Positions 20,701 to 29,211 of a stretch of 64,000 bases of DNA are shown one piece after another. The stretch is taken from positions 744,001 to 808,000 of the forward strand of contig CAIKMD010000007.1 in the NCBI GenBank assembly GCA_903828515.1, given 5' to 3'. Each line of letters opens with the position of its first letter. Position 1 is the stretch's first letter. The stretch is from an uncultured Rhodospirillales bacterium. GTDB taxonomy: Bacteria > Pseudomonadota > Alphaproteobacteria > ATCC43930 > CGMCC-115725. The notes under the pieces are model-generated. The model made no database searches. It was given only the letters and a program-made list of their open reading frames with translations, and had not been told where the DNA came from. Both the position numbers and the translations under genes were made by a program.

Positions 20701-21532
20701 CCGGATCATCGCTGCACGGGTTCTGTTATTGGTGACTCTGTCGTTGGCCGGCGCCACGCGCGCCCTGGCGGCGGACGCATCCATCGACGGCTATCCCTGC
20801 CAGGTCGTTGCCAGCGAGACGGTGGAACTGGCGAGCCCCGTACCGGGCGTTCTCGAGAGCCTCAAGGTCGATCGCGGCGATAAGGTAACCAAGGGACAGG
20901 TGCTCGCAACCTTGCGCGCCGATGTCGAGCGCGCCGGTCTGGCGCTGGCGTTGGCACGTGTCGCGGCGACCGGGGAACTTTCGGCCAAGCGCGCCAAGCT
21001 CGCTTATGCATCGCGGCGATTGGAGCGCAACGAGAAGCTTTATCAAACGCATCTTGTTTCCGAAAACGACATCGACGAACTGAGGACCGATCGCTCGGTC
21101 GCGGCGCTCGAGGTTCAAGCCGCCGAAGAAGCAATCCGCGTCGCGTCCAAGGAAGCGGATCGGGCCAAGGCCGAAGTCGACATTCACGTCATCTACAGCC
21201 CGATCGACGGTTTCGTCACCGCGCGCAAATTATCGGCGGGCGAACTGGTCCGCGACCAATCGATCATGGTCATCCAGAAGATCGACCCGCTCTTCGTCGA
21301 GACGGCATTGCCGGTCAGCCTGCTCGGCCAGGTGAAGGTCGGGTCCGAAGGTCAGGTGAGTTTTGACGCGCCCAACGTGGCCGCGCGCGCGGGAAAGGTC
21401 ACGCTCGTCGATCCCGTCATCGAGCCGCGCAGCAATACCGTCGGGGTCCGCATCGTTCTCGACAACAAGAACGCGGCGACGCCGTCGGGCACGAAATGCA
21501 GCGTCCGTTTCGGCACCCTCGCGTCGCATTGA
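20693..21532 (+). CDS. HlyD/RND-type periplasmic adaptor protein
   Basis: A 279-residue adaptor of usual single-lipoyl size. The N-terminus has a Sec signal (VLLLVTLSLAGATRALAA). The half-lipoyl motif (LASPVPGVLESLKVDRGDKV) is followed by a coiled coil (about residues 75-160), then the second lipoyl half (VIYSPIDGFVTARKLSAGEL) and a beta-barrel. The ATG at 20693 overlaps the TGA of the M50/HlyD gene by eight bases, so it belongs to the same operon. It is the third HlyD-domain protein in a row and probably contacts the TolC-like protein encoded downstream. Confidence 0.88.
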   Translation: MSDRIIAARVLLLVTLSLAGATRALAADASIDGYPCQVVASETVELASPVPGVLESLKVDRGDKVTKGQVLATLRADVERAGLALALARVAATGELSAKRAKLAYASRRLERNEKLYQTHLVSENDIDELRTDRSVAALEVQAAEEAIRVASKEADRAKAEVDIHVIYSPIDGFVTARKLSAGELVRDQSIMVIQKIDPLFVETALPVSLLGQVKVGSEGQVSFDAPNVAARAGKVTLVDPVIEPRSNTVGVRIVLDNKNAATPSGTKCSVRFGTLASH

Positions 21533-21599
21533 CCGAAGCGATACCGGACGTTCCGCCCTCGTGGGTGGCGTTGTCGCGCGTGTGTGCCGGTTTTCGTGA

Positions 21600-21770
21600 G
21601 TAAAGATTTCCATCGATGACAATGAATTCTAAGTAGAAACACTTATATCGCTGATATATATAGACAAAATACGGTAAATATTTTATTTTATCTTAGGGAA
21701 AACGATATTAGGCAACAATAGAAAGCCAAGTATCGTTTCGATGTAAATAATACTGACGGTTCGACAGCTA
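21600..21770 (+). promoter_or_regulatory. AT-rich intergenic region upstream of the TolC-like gene
   Basis: The 296 bp between the adaptor and the TolC-like gene contains about 170 bp that is far more AT-rich than the rest of the window, with runs such as gatatatatagac and ttttattttatctt. No credible ORF is present. It is a likely promoter and possible nucleoid-protein binding region (H-NS/MucR-like silencing is an inference). No perfect operator can be named from it. Confidence 0.5.
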
Positions 21771-21828
21771 TCTCCCTCGGCCTGTCCAGGCTCGTGTCGA
21801 ACCTGTTGTGTTTCGGTAGGGGATTGGT

Positions 21829-23418
21829 ATGCGGCGTGTTTGGTTTATCGGCGTGGCGCTTCTGACCGGATCGGTCGCGGCCCACGCGCAGACGGCCACG
21901 AACGGCGCAGCCAATGGCGCGCCCCTCGTGCTCGTCGCGACGCAGGCAGAGCCCGCTCCCGCACCCACGGCGGCGCCAACGCCGGCACCGCCGCCCGAAC
22001 ACATCTCGGTGCCGGCGCCGTCGCTCGATATCAAGCTGCGCCACGCGGGTGGGCTCAACGCGCAGGATTTGGCGCCAGCCCCGCGACAGACCGCGCAGGA
22101 GATCGCGCGCCCCACCGCGATGAGCCTGATCGAGGTCTTCACCGCGGCCAACAAGGGCGCGCCCTCGGTCGAGGCCGCCAAGGCCGGTTCCGACGCCGCG
22201 ACCTATGGACTTCACGACGCTTATTTCGGCTTTCTGCCGCGCGCCCAGGTCACGTTCAGCAAGCAGCGCGAAGAACAGCAGGTCCTGCGCACGGACAACC
22301 CGGTCTATCAGACCGGCCGCGGCTGGTTCAGCAATTCGGATCGCACGCTTCAGGTCGTTCAGCCGATTCTCGACGGACGGCTTTTCGCGCAACTCGAAGG
22401 CGCCTACGCGGTCCGCAACCGGGCCGGCTATGAACTGACCCTGGCCGGCCAGAAGATCATCGACGACACGATCGAATCGTATTTGCTCGGTCTGGCGGCG
22501 CTCGACGATCTTCACCTGGCCCAGGAAGAAGTGCGGGTCCTCGAAAATCATTCGAACGATTTGAAGCAGCGGCTGGCGCGCGGGCTCGGCAACGATTCCG
22601 AACTGCACGACCTGACGGCCCGGCTCGAAAAAGCACGTGCCGACGTCTTCTCGGCCGATTCGAATTTCGACAAAGCGTTGGCCGATCTGCGCAAGGTCAG
22701 CGGCGTCGTCGTGCCGAACCTTTATCCGCTGCGGACCGATTTTGGGATGCCACCGCCCGAACCGAACAACCAGGACGATTGGGTCTCGGCGGCGGGCCGG
22801 CGCAATCCCGAACTGGCGGCTCTGCGCGCGGGTGCCGATGCGGCCGAGGCGGATTATCACAAGGCGATCGGCGCGGTTCTGCCGCGTGTTGACGTGTTCG
22901 CGACGGATGACCGACTCGATGCCGGCGGCAGCCTCTTCGGCGGCGGTGCGCTGACGGATCAGCGCACTTTCGAAATCCGCCTGACGGTTCCGCTCTTCAA
23001 CGCCGACGGGCAGGGTTACCCGCTCTTCCAGATGGCGGCCAAGGCGAGGCAGCAACGGTATAGCGGCCTCGATCGTCAACGCGACGTCGAGACCAAAGTC
23101 CGGGCGGCATTCATCCAGTCGACGTCGAATGCGAAACGATCTCAGGCGTTGCTTGCCTCGATGAAAAGCCGGGATCAGTTTACAGACGACCTGAACAAGC
23201 GCTTTAATGCCGGCGTCGGATCTTTCAGCGATGTGCTCGATGCCGAGCGCGACGCGTTCCGGGCCCGGCGGGAACTCTTGAGCAGCCACTACAACTATCT
23301 TGTCTCGATGATGCAGCTCAAATACTACGCAGGCGCGATCAACGGCGACGATATTGTGTTCATCAATGGTTTGCTCGACATACCGCCAGGCGGGGGGCGC
23401 GCGTCACCGCGATCGTAA
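21829..23418 (+). CDS. TolC-family outer-membrane channel protein
   Basis: A 529-residue protein with a Sec signal (FIGVALLTGSVAAHAQ), a Pro/Ala-rich linker to about residue 90, then the outer-membrane efflux protein fold. Two similar halves each contain long alpha-helical segments, for example LKQRLARGLGNDSELHDL and FNAGVGSFSDVLDAERD. The second is the typical TolC helix signature with the G.....DVLDA pattern. AGGGGA precedes ATG 21829. It would supply the outer-membrane exit for the HlyD-type adaptors upstream, and has its own promoter region. The stop codon overlaps the next ATG. Confidence 0.88.
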   Translation: MRRVWFIGVALLTGSVAAHAQTATNGAANGAPLVLVATQAEPAPAPTAAPTPAPPPEHISVPAPSLDIKLRHAGGLNAQDLAPAPRQTAQEIARPTAMSLIEVFTAANKGAPSVEAAKAGSDAATYGLHDAYFGFLPRAQVTFSKQREEQQVLRTDNPVYQTGRGWFSNSDRTLQVVQPILDGRLFAQLEGAYAVRNRAGYELTLAGQKIIDDTIESYLLGLAALDDLHLAQEEVRVLENHSNDLKQRLARGLGNDSELHDLTARLEKARADVFSADSNFDKALADLRKVSGVVVPNLYPLRTDFGMPPPEPNNQDDWVSAAGRRNPELAALRAGADAAEADYHKAIGAVLPRVDVFATDDRLDAGGSLFGGGALTDQRTFEIRLTVPLFNADGQGYPLFQMAAKARQQRYSGLDRQRDVETKVRAAFIQSTSNAKRSQALLASMKSRDQFTDDLNKRFNAGVGSFSDVLDAERDAFRARRELLSSHYNYLVSMMQLKYYAGAINGDDIVFINGLLDIPPGGGRASPRS

Positions 23419-24791
23419 TGGCTGATACGCCGCCGCGCTCGGCCGCGGCCCTGCTCCAGGAAGCGCGCGCGCTCTATGGGGCGCAGCGCTACGCCGACGC
23501 GGCATCGGCGGCCTTCGTCGCTCTCAAGGATTCACCGCGCGATCCCGATGTCTGGAACGCGCTCGGCGTTTTTTTGCGCTCGGACGGCAAGCCCGAGGAA
23601 TCGATCGCCTGTTATCGCCGCGCGCTGGCGATCGCACCGGCCCATGCCGGCGCCTGGACCAATCTCGGCAATTCGCTCAAGGACATGAAACAGGTCGAGA
23701 GCGCCATCGCGTGCCATCGTCGCGCGCTGGCGCTGCAGCCGGAAAACGGCAGCTTTCATCACAACATGGGCATCGCCCTGGTGGCGGCGGGTCGTTTCCG
23801 CGAGGCGCTGGCCGCCTATCATCGCGGCCTGCTGTTCCGGCCGAACGACCCGCATCTCCGGTGGGATCGGGCGTTGGCCCAGTTGCAGCTCGGCGAGTTC
23901 GCCGGGGCCTGGGTCGATTACGCCGCCCGGTTCGAGACCGGCGAATTGCCCAAGCGTGCCGCACCGGGTCAGCCGTGGAACGGGCAGCGTTTTACCGACA
24001 AGCGTCTCGTGGTTCTCTCCGAGCAGGGTTTCGGCGACGCGATCTGGGCGGCGCGCTATTTCGATCGCACCCGCGGCCTCGGTGGCACGTTGATCGTCGA
24101 ATCGCGCCGCGAATTGATTCCGCTTTTTGCCGGGATGAATGTCGCGGCCGAACTCCCCGAGAAGAACAGCGCGCTGCCGGACGCCGACTGGCATTGCCAT
24201 TTGTGTAGTCTGCCGGGTGTCTTCACCGCGACGGTATCGGACATTTCGGGCAAGCCCTATCTGACGGCGCCGGCCGATCGCCAAGCGAAATTTGCCTCGG
24301 CGATGGAGCGCGGCAGCGGCAAGCTGCGCGTCGGCATCGTTTGGTCCGGCAGCACGACGTTCAAGGGCAATCGCGAACGGGCCGTGCCGCTGACCACGTT
24401 CGTCGAGTTCTTCGCCCAAACCGGCGTGCAGCTCTACAGCCTTCAGAAAAGTCCGCCGAAAGAAGAGGCGAGCATTCTCCAGGAGAACGCGATCATCGAT
24501 CTCGGGCCGCTGCTCGGCGACTTCGCCGATACGGCGGCGGCGGTCTCGCTGCTCGATCTCGTCATCATGACCGACAGCGCCGTCGCGCATCTGGCGGGCG
24601 CGCTGGGCTGTCCGGTGTGGGTGCTGGTCGGCAAATCGCCGTTCTGGATCTGGGGTGGTGAAGGGCAGACCACGCCGTGGTATGATTCGGTTCGGATTTT
24701 CCGGGCGCCGGCCTGGAACGCGTGGAACAGTGTCTTCGACGAAGCATCCGGCGCCTTGATCGATCTCCTCTCCCAAACCAACGAGCGATAA
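23418..24791 (+). CDS. TPR protein with GT9-like glycosyltransferase domain
   Basis: A 457-residue protein. Residues about 10-160 contain four tetratricopeptide repeats (for example PDVWNALGVFLRSDGKPEES and AGAWTNLGNSLKDMKQ). Residues about 180-450 resemble the heptosyltransferase (GT9) fold: LRVGIVWSGS, then a late nucleotide-sugar site MTDSAVAHLAGALGCPVWVL. No membrane segment is present. ATG 23418 overlaps the TolC stop (TAATG), so it is translationally coupled to the channel gene. TPR-glycosyltransferases can modify secreted proteins or cell-surface polysaccharide. Coupling to a secretion channel suggests the giant protein or its anchor as substrate, which is inference. Confidence 0.75.
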   Translation: MADTPPRSAAALLQEARALYGAQRYADAASAAFVALKDSPRDPDVWNALGVFLRSDGKPEESIACYRRALAIAPAHAGAWTNLGNSLKDMKQVESAIACHRRALALQPENGSFHHNMGIALVAAGRFREALAAYHRGLLFRPNDPHLRWDRALAQLQLGEFAGAWVDYAARFETGELPKRAAPGQPWNGQRFTDKRLVVLSEQGFGDAIWAARYFDRTRGLGGTLIVESRRELIPLFAGMNVAAELPEKNSALPDADWHCHLCSLPGVFTATVSDISGKPYLTAPADRQAKFASAMERGSGKLRVGIVWSGSTTFKGNRERAVPLTTFVEFFAQTGVQLYSLQKSPPKEEASILQENAIIDLGPLLGDFADTAAAVSLLDLVIMTDSAVAHLAGALGCPVWVLVGKSPFWIWGGEGQTTPWYDSVRIFRAPAWNAWNSVFDEASGALIDLLSQTNER

Positions 24792-24795
24792 ACAA

Positions 24796-25719
24796 ATGCG
24801 ACTTTTTTCCTATACGAGCGGCGGTAACGCGCATGTCGGCGTGATCACCGGAGACGATAGCTTTATCGCGCTCGATGAGGCGGCGCCCGATCTGCCGCAT
24901 AGTCTGCGCGGGATCCTCGAAAAGAAGGATGGAATGGCGCGGGTCCGCGATGCCGTCGCCGGGAAGACCGGCGGGCGCAGTTTGCGCGACGTCGAATTCC
25001 TGCCTGTGATCGTCGACCCGCAAGTCACCTGGGCGCTCGCGCTCAACTTCAAGACGCATATCGAGGAAACCGGCCTCACGACGTCGCGCGAATTTCCCCA
25101 TCTGTTCATGCGTCAGCCGTCGTCGATCGTCGGCCACCGCCGGCCGCTGCTCGCGCCGCCCACCGACGTTGCCAAGGAATTTTCCTATGAGGGCGAACTC
25201 GCGGTCATCATCGGCAAAGGCGGCCGGCACGTTCCGCTCGAGAAGGCATTCGAACACATCGCGGGTTTTACCGTCTGCAACGAAGGCTCGATCCGCGACT
25301 ACCAACGCCACAACCGTAATTTCGGCCTGGGCAAAAACTTCGAACAATCCGGCAGCACCGGTCCGTGGATGATGACGACCGAGGAATTCGGCGATCCGCA
25401 GGCGCAACGCGTGATCACGCGGCTGAATGGCATCGAGCGGCAAAACGCGCCGCTCTCGGACATGCTGTTCCCGGTCGAGCGGCTCATCCAGTATCTGTCG
25501 AGCGGTTATAATTTGCGGCCTGGCGATGTCATCATGATGGGTACGCCGGGCGCGCTGCCGCCGCACCCGGGCGAGAACCTTACGCCGTCGGGACGGCACA
25601 AGATCTTGGGTCAGGTCAACATGAAGCCCGGCGATCGGGTCGAAGTCGAGATCACCGGGCTCGGCGTGCTCGCTAATAATATCGTCGCCGACGAACCCGC
25701 CACGTATCGACCGGGCTAA
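24796..25719 (+). CDS. Fumarylacetoacetate hydrolase (FAH) family protein
   Basis: A 307-residue FAH-family enzyme. The N-terminal cap is followed by the core from about residue 70 with the metal-binding pattern YEGELAVIIGK (Glu ligands), then TVCNEGSIRDYQ and RPGDVIMMGTPGALP. Members hydrolyse C-C bonds in 2-oxo acids or hydrate or decarboxylate ring-cleavage products. It starts only 4 bp after the TPR gene, so it may be co-transcribed although its chemistry is unrelated to secretion. It is a paralogue-type counterpart of the FAH gene at 61567-62520. The substrate cannot be assigned. Confidence 0.85.
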   Translation: MRLFSYTSGGNAHVGVITGDDSFIALDEAAPDLPHSLRGILEKKDGMARVRDAVAGKTGGRSLRDVEFLPVIVDPQVTWALALNFKTHIEETGLTTSREFPHLFMRQPSSIVGHRRPLLAPPTDVAKEFSYEGELAVIIGKGGRHVPLEKAFEHIAGFTVCNEGSIRDYQRHNRNFGLGKNFEQSGSTGPWMMTTEEFGDPQAQRVITRLNGIERQNAPLSDMLFPVERLIQYLSSGYNLRPGDVIMMGTPGALPPHPGENLTPSGRHKILGQVNMKPGDRVEVEITGLGVLANNIVADEPATYRPG

Positions 25720-25737
25720 TTTCGCGCAATAACAAAA

Positions 25738-25768
25738 CGGCTCCGGGTGGACGCCCGGAGCCGTTTTT
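25738..25768 (+). terminator. Strong rho-independent terminator, probably bidirectional
   Basis: The ten-base stem cggctccggg / cccggagccg has a six-base loop and is followed by TTTTT on the plus strand. AAAA precedes the stem, so a U-run also follows it on the minus strand. It separates the FAH gene (plus) from the small secreted protein gene (minus). Confidence 0.9.
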
Positions 25769-25791
25769 CGATCCGAAATGGTGCGGACGGT

Positions 25792-26133
25792 TTAGCGAAC
25801 AGTCGCGCCTGCCGAGCCGTTGACGCTGCCCGACGTATTGCCGCCCGTTGCGCCGTTCAGGGTGGTGCCGGTCGAACTGCCGACGCCGACCGACCCGTTT
25901 ATGCCCGTGCCGGTGTTCACGCCGGCACCGACACCGGTATTGATGCCTGTGTTGACCCCTGGCTGCGCGCTGAGTTGCCCGCCTGTGCTCATGTTGCTGC
26001 TGGCGCCGCTGGTCGCACCGGCACCGACCGAACTCGAACTCGAGGCCCCCGCGCTGCCGCCCACCGATTGAGCGAACGCCGCCGGAGCGAACGCCATCGC
26101 CAGTATCGTCGCTGTCGTCAAAATCTTTTTCAT
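25792..26133 (-). CDS. Small Gly/Ser/Thr-rich secreted protein
   Basis: A 113-residue protein with a clear Sec signal (MKKILTTATILAMAFAPAAF, cleavage near AFA-QS). The mature part is low-complexity Gly, Ser, Thr, Ala and Asn, with internal NTGI/NTGV/NTGT and GSVG repeats and no Cys. Such proteins are common as short exported hypotheticals in Alphaproteobacteria; no function is known to me. It is monocistronic and ends at the shared terminator. The codon periodicity and signal peptide support it being real. Confidence 0.75.
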   Translation of the reverse strand: MKKILTTATILAMAFAPAAFAQSVGGSAGASSSSSVGAGATSGASSNMSTGGQLSAQPGVNTGINTGVGAGVNTGTGINGSVGVGSSTGTTLNGATGGNTSGSVNGSAGATVR

Positions 26134-26254
26134 AACGCGTATCCTCGTCGTGTCATTGTTGGGGTATCGCCGATCGCCGGGGGCGTCGGCAGTCTTGGAG
26201 CAACACGGACGCGAGCATGGAGTTCCACCGGCGTCGCGACCGTCCGGCTCTCCT

Positions 26255-26470
26255 TTAAGAGGCCATCTTCGTGGTGTTGACCAGATAAAGCAGGCGGCGC
26301 GCCGACCGATGCTTTTGCTGTTTCTTGCGTTCGATCGAAAGCGCGGCCTTCAATGCTTTGCGATTCATCTCGAGGCAGACCAGATCTTCGGCGAATCCCA
26401 CGTCGGGGTTGAGCGCGGCGATCAATTCTTCGACCACGCGAAGTTCGTGCTTAATCTCACCGAGATCCAT
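26255..26470 (-). CDS. Small hypothetical protein, helical
   Basis: A 71-residue protein starting MDLGEIKHELRVVEELIAAL. GGAGGAAGAGA immediately upstream of the ATG at 26470 is a strong ribosome binding site, so this start is chosen over an upstream ATG at 26509. The sequence is charged and helical with a basic C-terminal third (ERKKQQKHRSARRL). It has no signal peptide or recognisable domain. The function is unknown. Confidence 0.6.
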   Translation of the reverse strand: MDLGEIKHELRVVEELIAALNPDVGFAEDLVCLEMNRKALKAALSIERKKQQKHRSARRLLYLVNTTKMAS

Positions 26471-26569
26471 TCTCTTCCTCCAAGGATTAAACGACGGCAG
26501 GAGGATCAAGGGGAAGTGGAGCCATAATGTGGCGAAAAACGGAAATCCGCATGAAATTGCGACATTGAT

Positions 26570-26986
26570 TCAGTGAATCGCCTTCTTCTTCGTCTTGAGA
26601 AAGGCATGCAATTCGGCTTCGACGGCCTCGCCCGATTTTTCCCAGTTCACGGTACGGGTCCGGATTTCGTTGGCGAGCGCGAGGGCTTCCTCGCGTAACC
26701 GGCGCATATCCGCTTCGACGGCCTCGACAGGCTGTCGCTCACGTCGCAGTTCGAACTCGGCGTCGGCATCGCCGGCATTCTGTTGGGCATCGGCGTCGCC
26801 CCAATTGGCGTACCAGTGGCGGTGGGCGCGGATCCATTCCACCTGGAGCGCGTCGAGATCGCACGCGCCGAATTTGCGGCCGCGCGCGACATAGGCGGCG
26901 ATCCGATCCATTCCCTTGCTTTGAATCCAGGCGGCGAGCATTTCGTCCAAGTGCGCGTCGCCGTCTTTTGCGTCGTCGTCCGCCAT
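26570..26986 (-). CDS. Hypothetical acidic helical protein
   Basis: A 138-residue protein from ATG 26986 (MADDDAKDGDAHLDEMLAAW), preceded by GAGG. The frame extends 36 codons further upstream, but that segment looks non-coding. The protein is rich in Asp, Glu and Ala with Trp-containing helices (WIRAHRHWYANWGDAD) and a basic tail (KTKKKAIH). No domain is recognised. It lies divergently from the AsmA gene. Confidence 0.6.
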   Translation of the reverse strand: MADDDAKDGDAHLDEMLAAWIQSKGMDRIAAYVARGRKFGACDLDALQVEWIRAHRHWYANWGDADAQQNAGDADAEFELRRERQPVEAVEADMRRLREEALALANEIRTRTVNWEKSGEAVEAELHAFLKTKKKAIH

Positions 26987-27214
26987 TGCGGTTGCCTCGG
27001 CTTCCGGTCGATCTTTCGCTCGCCCGGTAGTAACCGCTGGGGTTTTTATCTGGTTCCACACCGGAAGAAAGGAGGCGAAATCCGCCGCTTTCACGGAACC
27101 AAACCGATCTTTCGCGCCTTATGTCCTTGCCGGTGAACGGGAGAGGCCGATTCGCGCCCGCGCGCTGGCGCCTCGATCGTTTTCGTACCTCACCGGGCAG
27201 GGGAAAGCCGCGCT

Positions 27215-29206
27215 ATGATTGCTGCAAGACACCGCTATGGATTGATCGGTTCGGCGGCGGCCGTTGGGATTGTGGTTGTCATCGCCTTGGTCTGGAACTG
27301 GAATTGGTTCAGGCCGATGGTCGAGCGGCGAATTTCCGCGCAACTCGACCGACCGGTTCAACTTGGGCATTTCGATATCAAAGGCCTGTTGTCCTTTCAT
27401 CCGCTTGTCGTTCTCGACGCGGTGTCGATCGGCAACCCGCCCGATTTCCCCAACGGCACGCAGTTCGGATCGATCGATCGATTGAGCGCGCGGGTGGATT
27501 TGTGGGCGTTGCTGTGGAGCCGAGGTGGTGACGTGGTGCTGCCCGAAATCGCCATAGAGCACCCGAACGGCGATCTTCGCCCCGGCCCGAAGGGCAATCC
27601 GAATTGGGTTTTCGGATTGCCCGCTTCGTCGAATCCCCAGGGGACGCCGATGCCGCGGATCGGCGGCATCGTCATTACCGAGGGCAATTTCCATGTCGCC
27701 GATCCGAAGCTTCAAGCCGATTTCATCGTCGCCGTTCATACCGAGGCGCCGAAAAATGGCGGCGAAGAGAAACTCGTCGCCAATATTCATGGGACCTACG
27801 CCAAACAACCGATAAGCGCGACATTCACGGGCGGGGCGTTGCTGTCCTTGCGCGACCCTAATAAGCCTTATCCGGTCGATTTGCGCATCGATAACGGCGA
27901 AACCCATATCCTGATGAAAGGTACGATCCAGGACCCGCTCCATCTCGATGGTGCCGCGTTGCAGCTCGAACTCGACGGTAAGAACCTTGCGGACCTCTAT
28001 CCCTTGATCGGCATACCATTGGCGCCGACGCCGCCGTTCCAATTGGTCGGTCACGTCGACTACACCGACAATCGAATCCGCTTCCAGAAATTCGCCGGCA
28101 TGGTGGGACAAAGCGATCTCGAAGGCGATTTCGAGGTCGAGCGCGCGGGCCGCGAGCGGCCGCTGGTTACCGCGAACCTGACGTCGCGCAAGGTGGTCCT
28201 CGCCGATCTGGCCGGGTTCATCGGCGCCACGCCGGGTAAGGAAGACGCGGCCAACGACACTCTAGAGCTGAAGCAGAAGCGTGCCGCGCAGCGGTCAAAC
28301 CCGAAGCTCATTCCCGACGTGCCGGTCGATCTGCCGAAGCTCGAGGTGGCGGACTTCAAAGTCACCTATGTCGCCCATAGCATTCAAAGCGATGCGACGC
28401 CGTTCGACAATCTGCGAGCCAACCTGACGATCGAGAACGGCAAGGTCAGTCTTCTGCCGCTGAGCTTCGGCATCGGCCAAAGCTCGATTTCCGGCAACAT
28501 TCATCTCGATCCGGTCAGCGGCGATCAGGTTCACGCCGTCGCGGATATCGATTTCCGCCAACTCGATCTCAAAAAACTTCTGCAAAAAATTACCGATTTC
28601 AACGGCGACGGCTTTGTCGGCGGCGAGGCCCATATCAAGGGTACCGGCAACTCGCTGTCGCAAATGCTCGGCAACGGCGACGGCACGCTCAAGATGTTCA
28701 TGTCCGGCGGCGACGTCAGCGCCTTTCTCATCGATCTTGCCGGGCTAGATCTCGGAAAGTCGGTTCTGTCGTGGCTGGGTCTACCGGATCGCGCGCCGCT
28801 GCGCTGCATGATCGGCGATTTCGCGCTCGATCAGGGAATGCTGAAAACCCGCAATCTCCTGCTGGATACGACCGAGGCCAATCTCATCGGCAAAGGCGGT
28901 GTGAACATGAAGGACGAGGCGGTCGCCATCGAACTGACGACCCAGCCGAAACATCCGAGTTTCGGCCGTCTACCCTTGCCGATCGATGTCGGCGGCACGC
29001 TCAAAGACCCGAGTGTGGGTCCGGGGCTGCGCCTCGTGGGACAGGATGGCGCGGCGGCGACCCTGCTCAGTCTTCTGACCATCCAGCTTGGGACGGGCAA
29101 GGACAACGATTGTCAGACCATTCTCAAGGGCGCGACGAACGCCGCTCTGTCGGTGCCGGACGCCACATCGGCCGCCGCGAACGCTGTCGCGCCGCCGCGG
29201 CCCTAG
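27215..29206 (+). CDS. AsmA family protein
   Basis: A 663-residue protein with one N-terminal membrane anchor (about residues 9-28, LIGSAAAVGIVVVIALVW), followed by a long periplasmic region. The AsmA N-terminal pattern (RPVQLGHFDIKGLLSF) and the C-terminal AsmA-like block near residues 440-600 (GEAHIKGTGNSLSQMLGNGD, LLLDTTEANLIGKGGVN) are clear. AsmA/TamB-type proteins are implicated in outer-membrane phospholipid transport and membrane homeostasis. It appears to be transcribed alone, ending 5 bp before the convergent hydrolase gene. Confidence 0.88.
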   Translation: MIAARHRYGLIGSAAAVGIVVVIALVWNWNWFRPMVERRISAQLDRPVQLGHFDIKGLLSFHPLVVLDAVSIGNPPDFPNGTQFGSIDRLSARVDLWALLWSRGGDVVLPEIAIEHPNGDLRPGPKGNPNWVFGLPASSNPQGTPMPRIGGIVITEGNFHVADPKLQADFIVAVHTEAPKNGGEEKLVANIHGTYAKQPISATFTGGALLSLRDPNKPYPVDLRIDNGETHILMKGTIQDPLHLDGAALQLELDGKNLADLYPLIGIPLAPTPPFQLVGHVDYTDNRIRFQKFAGMVGQSDLEGDFEVERAGRERPLVTANLTSRKVVLADLAGFIGATPGKEDAANDTLELKQKRAAQRSNPKLIPDVPVDLPKLEVADFKVTYVAHSIQSDATPFDNLRANLTIENGKVSLLPLSFGIGQSSISGNIHLDPVSGDQVHAVADIDFRQLDLKKLLQKITDFNGDGFVGGEAHIKGTGNSLSQMLGNGDGTLKMFMSGGDVSAFLIDLAGLDLGKSVLSWLGLPDRAPLRCMIGDFALDQGMLKTRNLLLDTTEANLIGKGGVNMKDEAVAIELTTQPKHPSFGRLPLPIDVGGTLKDPSVGPGLRLVGQDGAAATLLSLLTIQLGTGKDNDCQTILKGATNAALSVPDATSAAANAVAPPRP

Positions 29207-29211
29207 CGTCG

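Noticed and set aside
27119-28111. A 330-residue minus-strand ORF opposite AsmA
   Set aside because: Shadow of the AsmA gene, with no recognisable domain or start signal.
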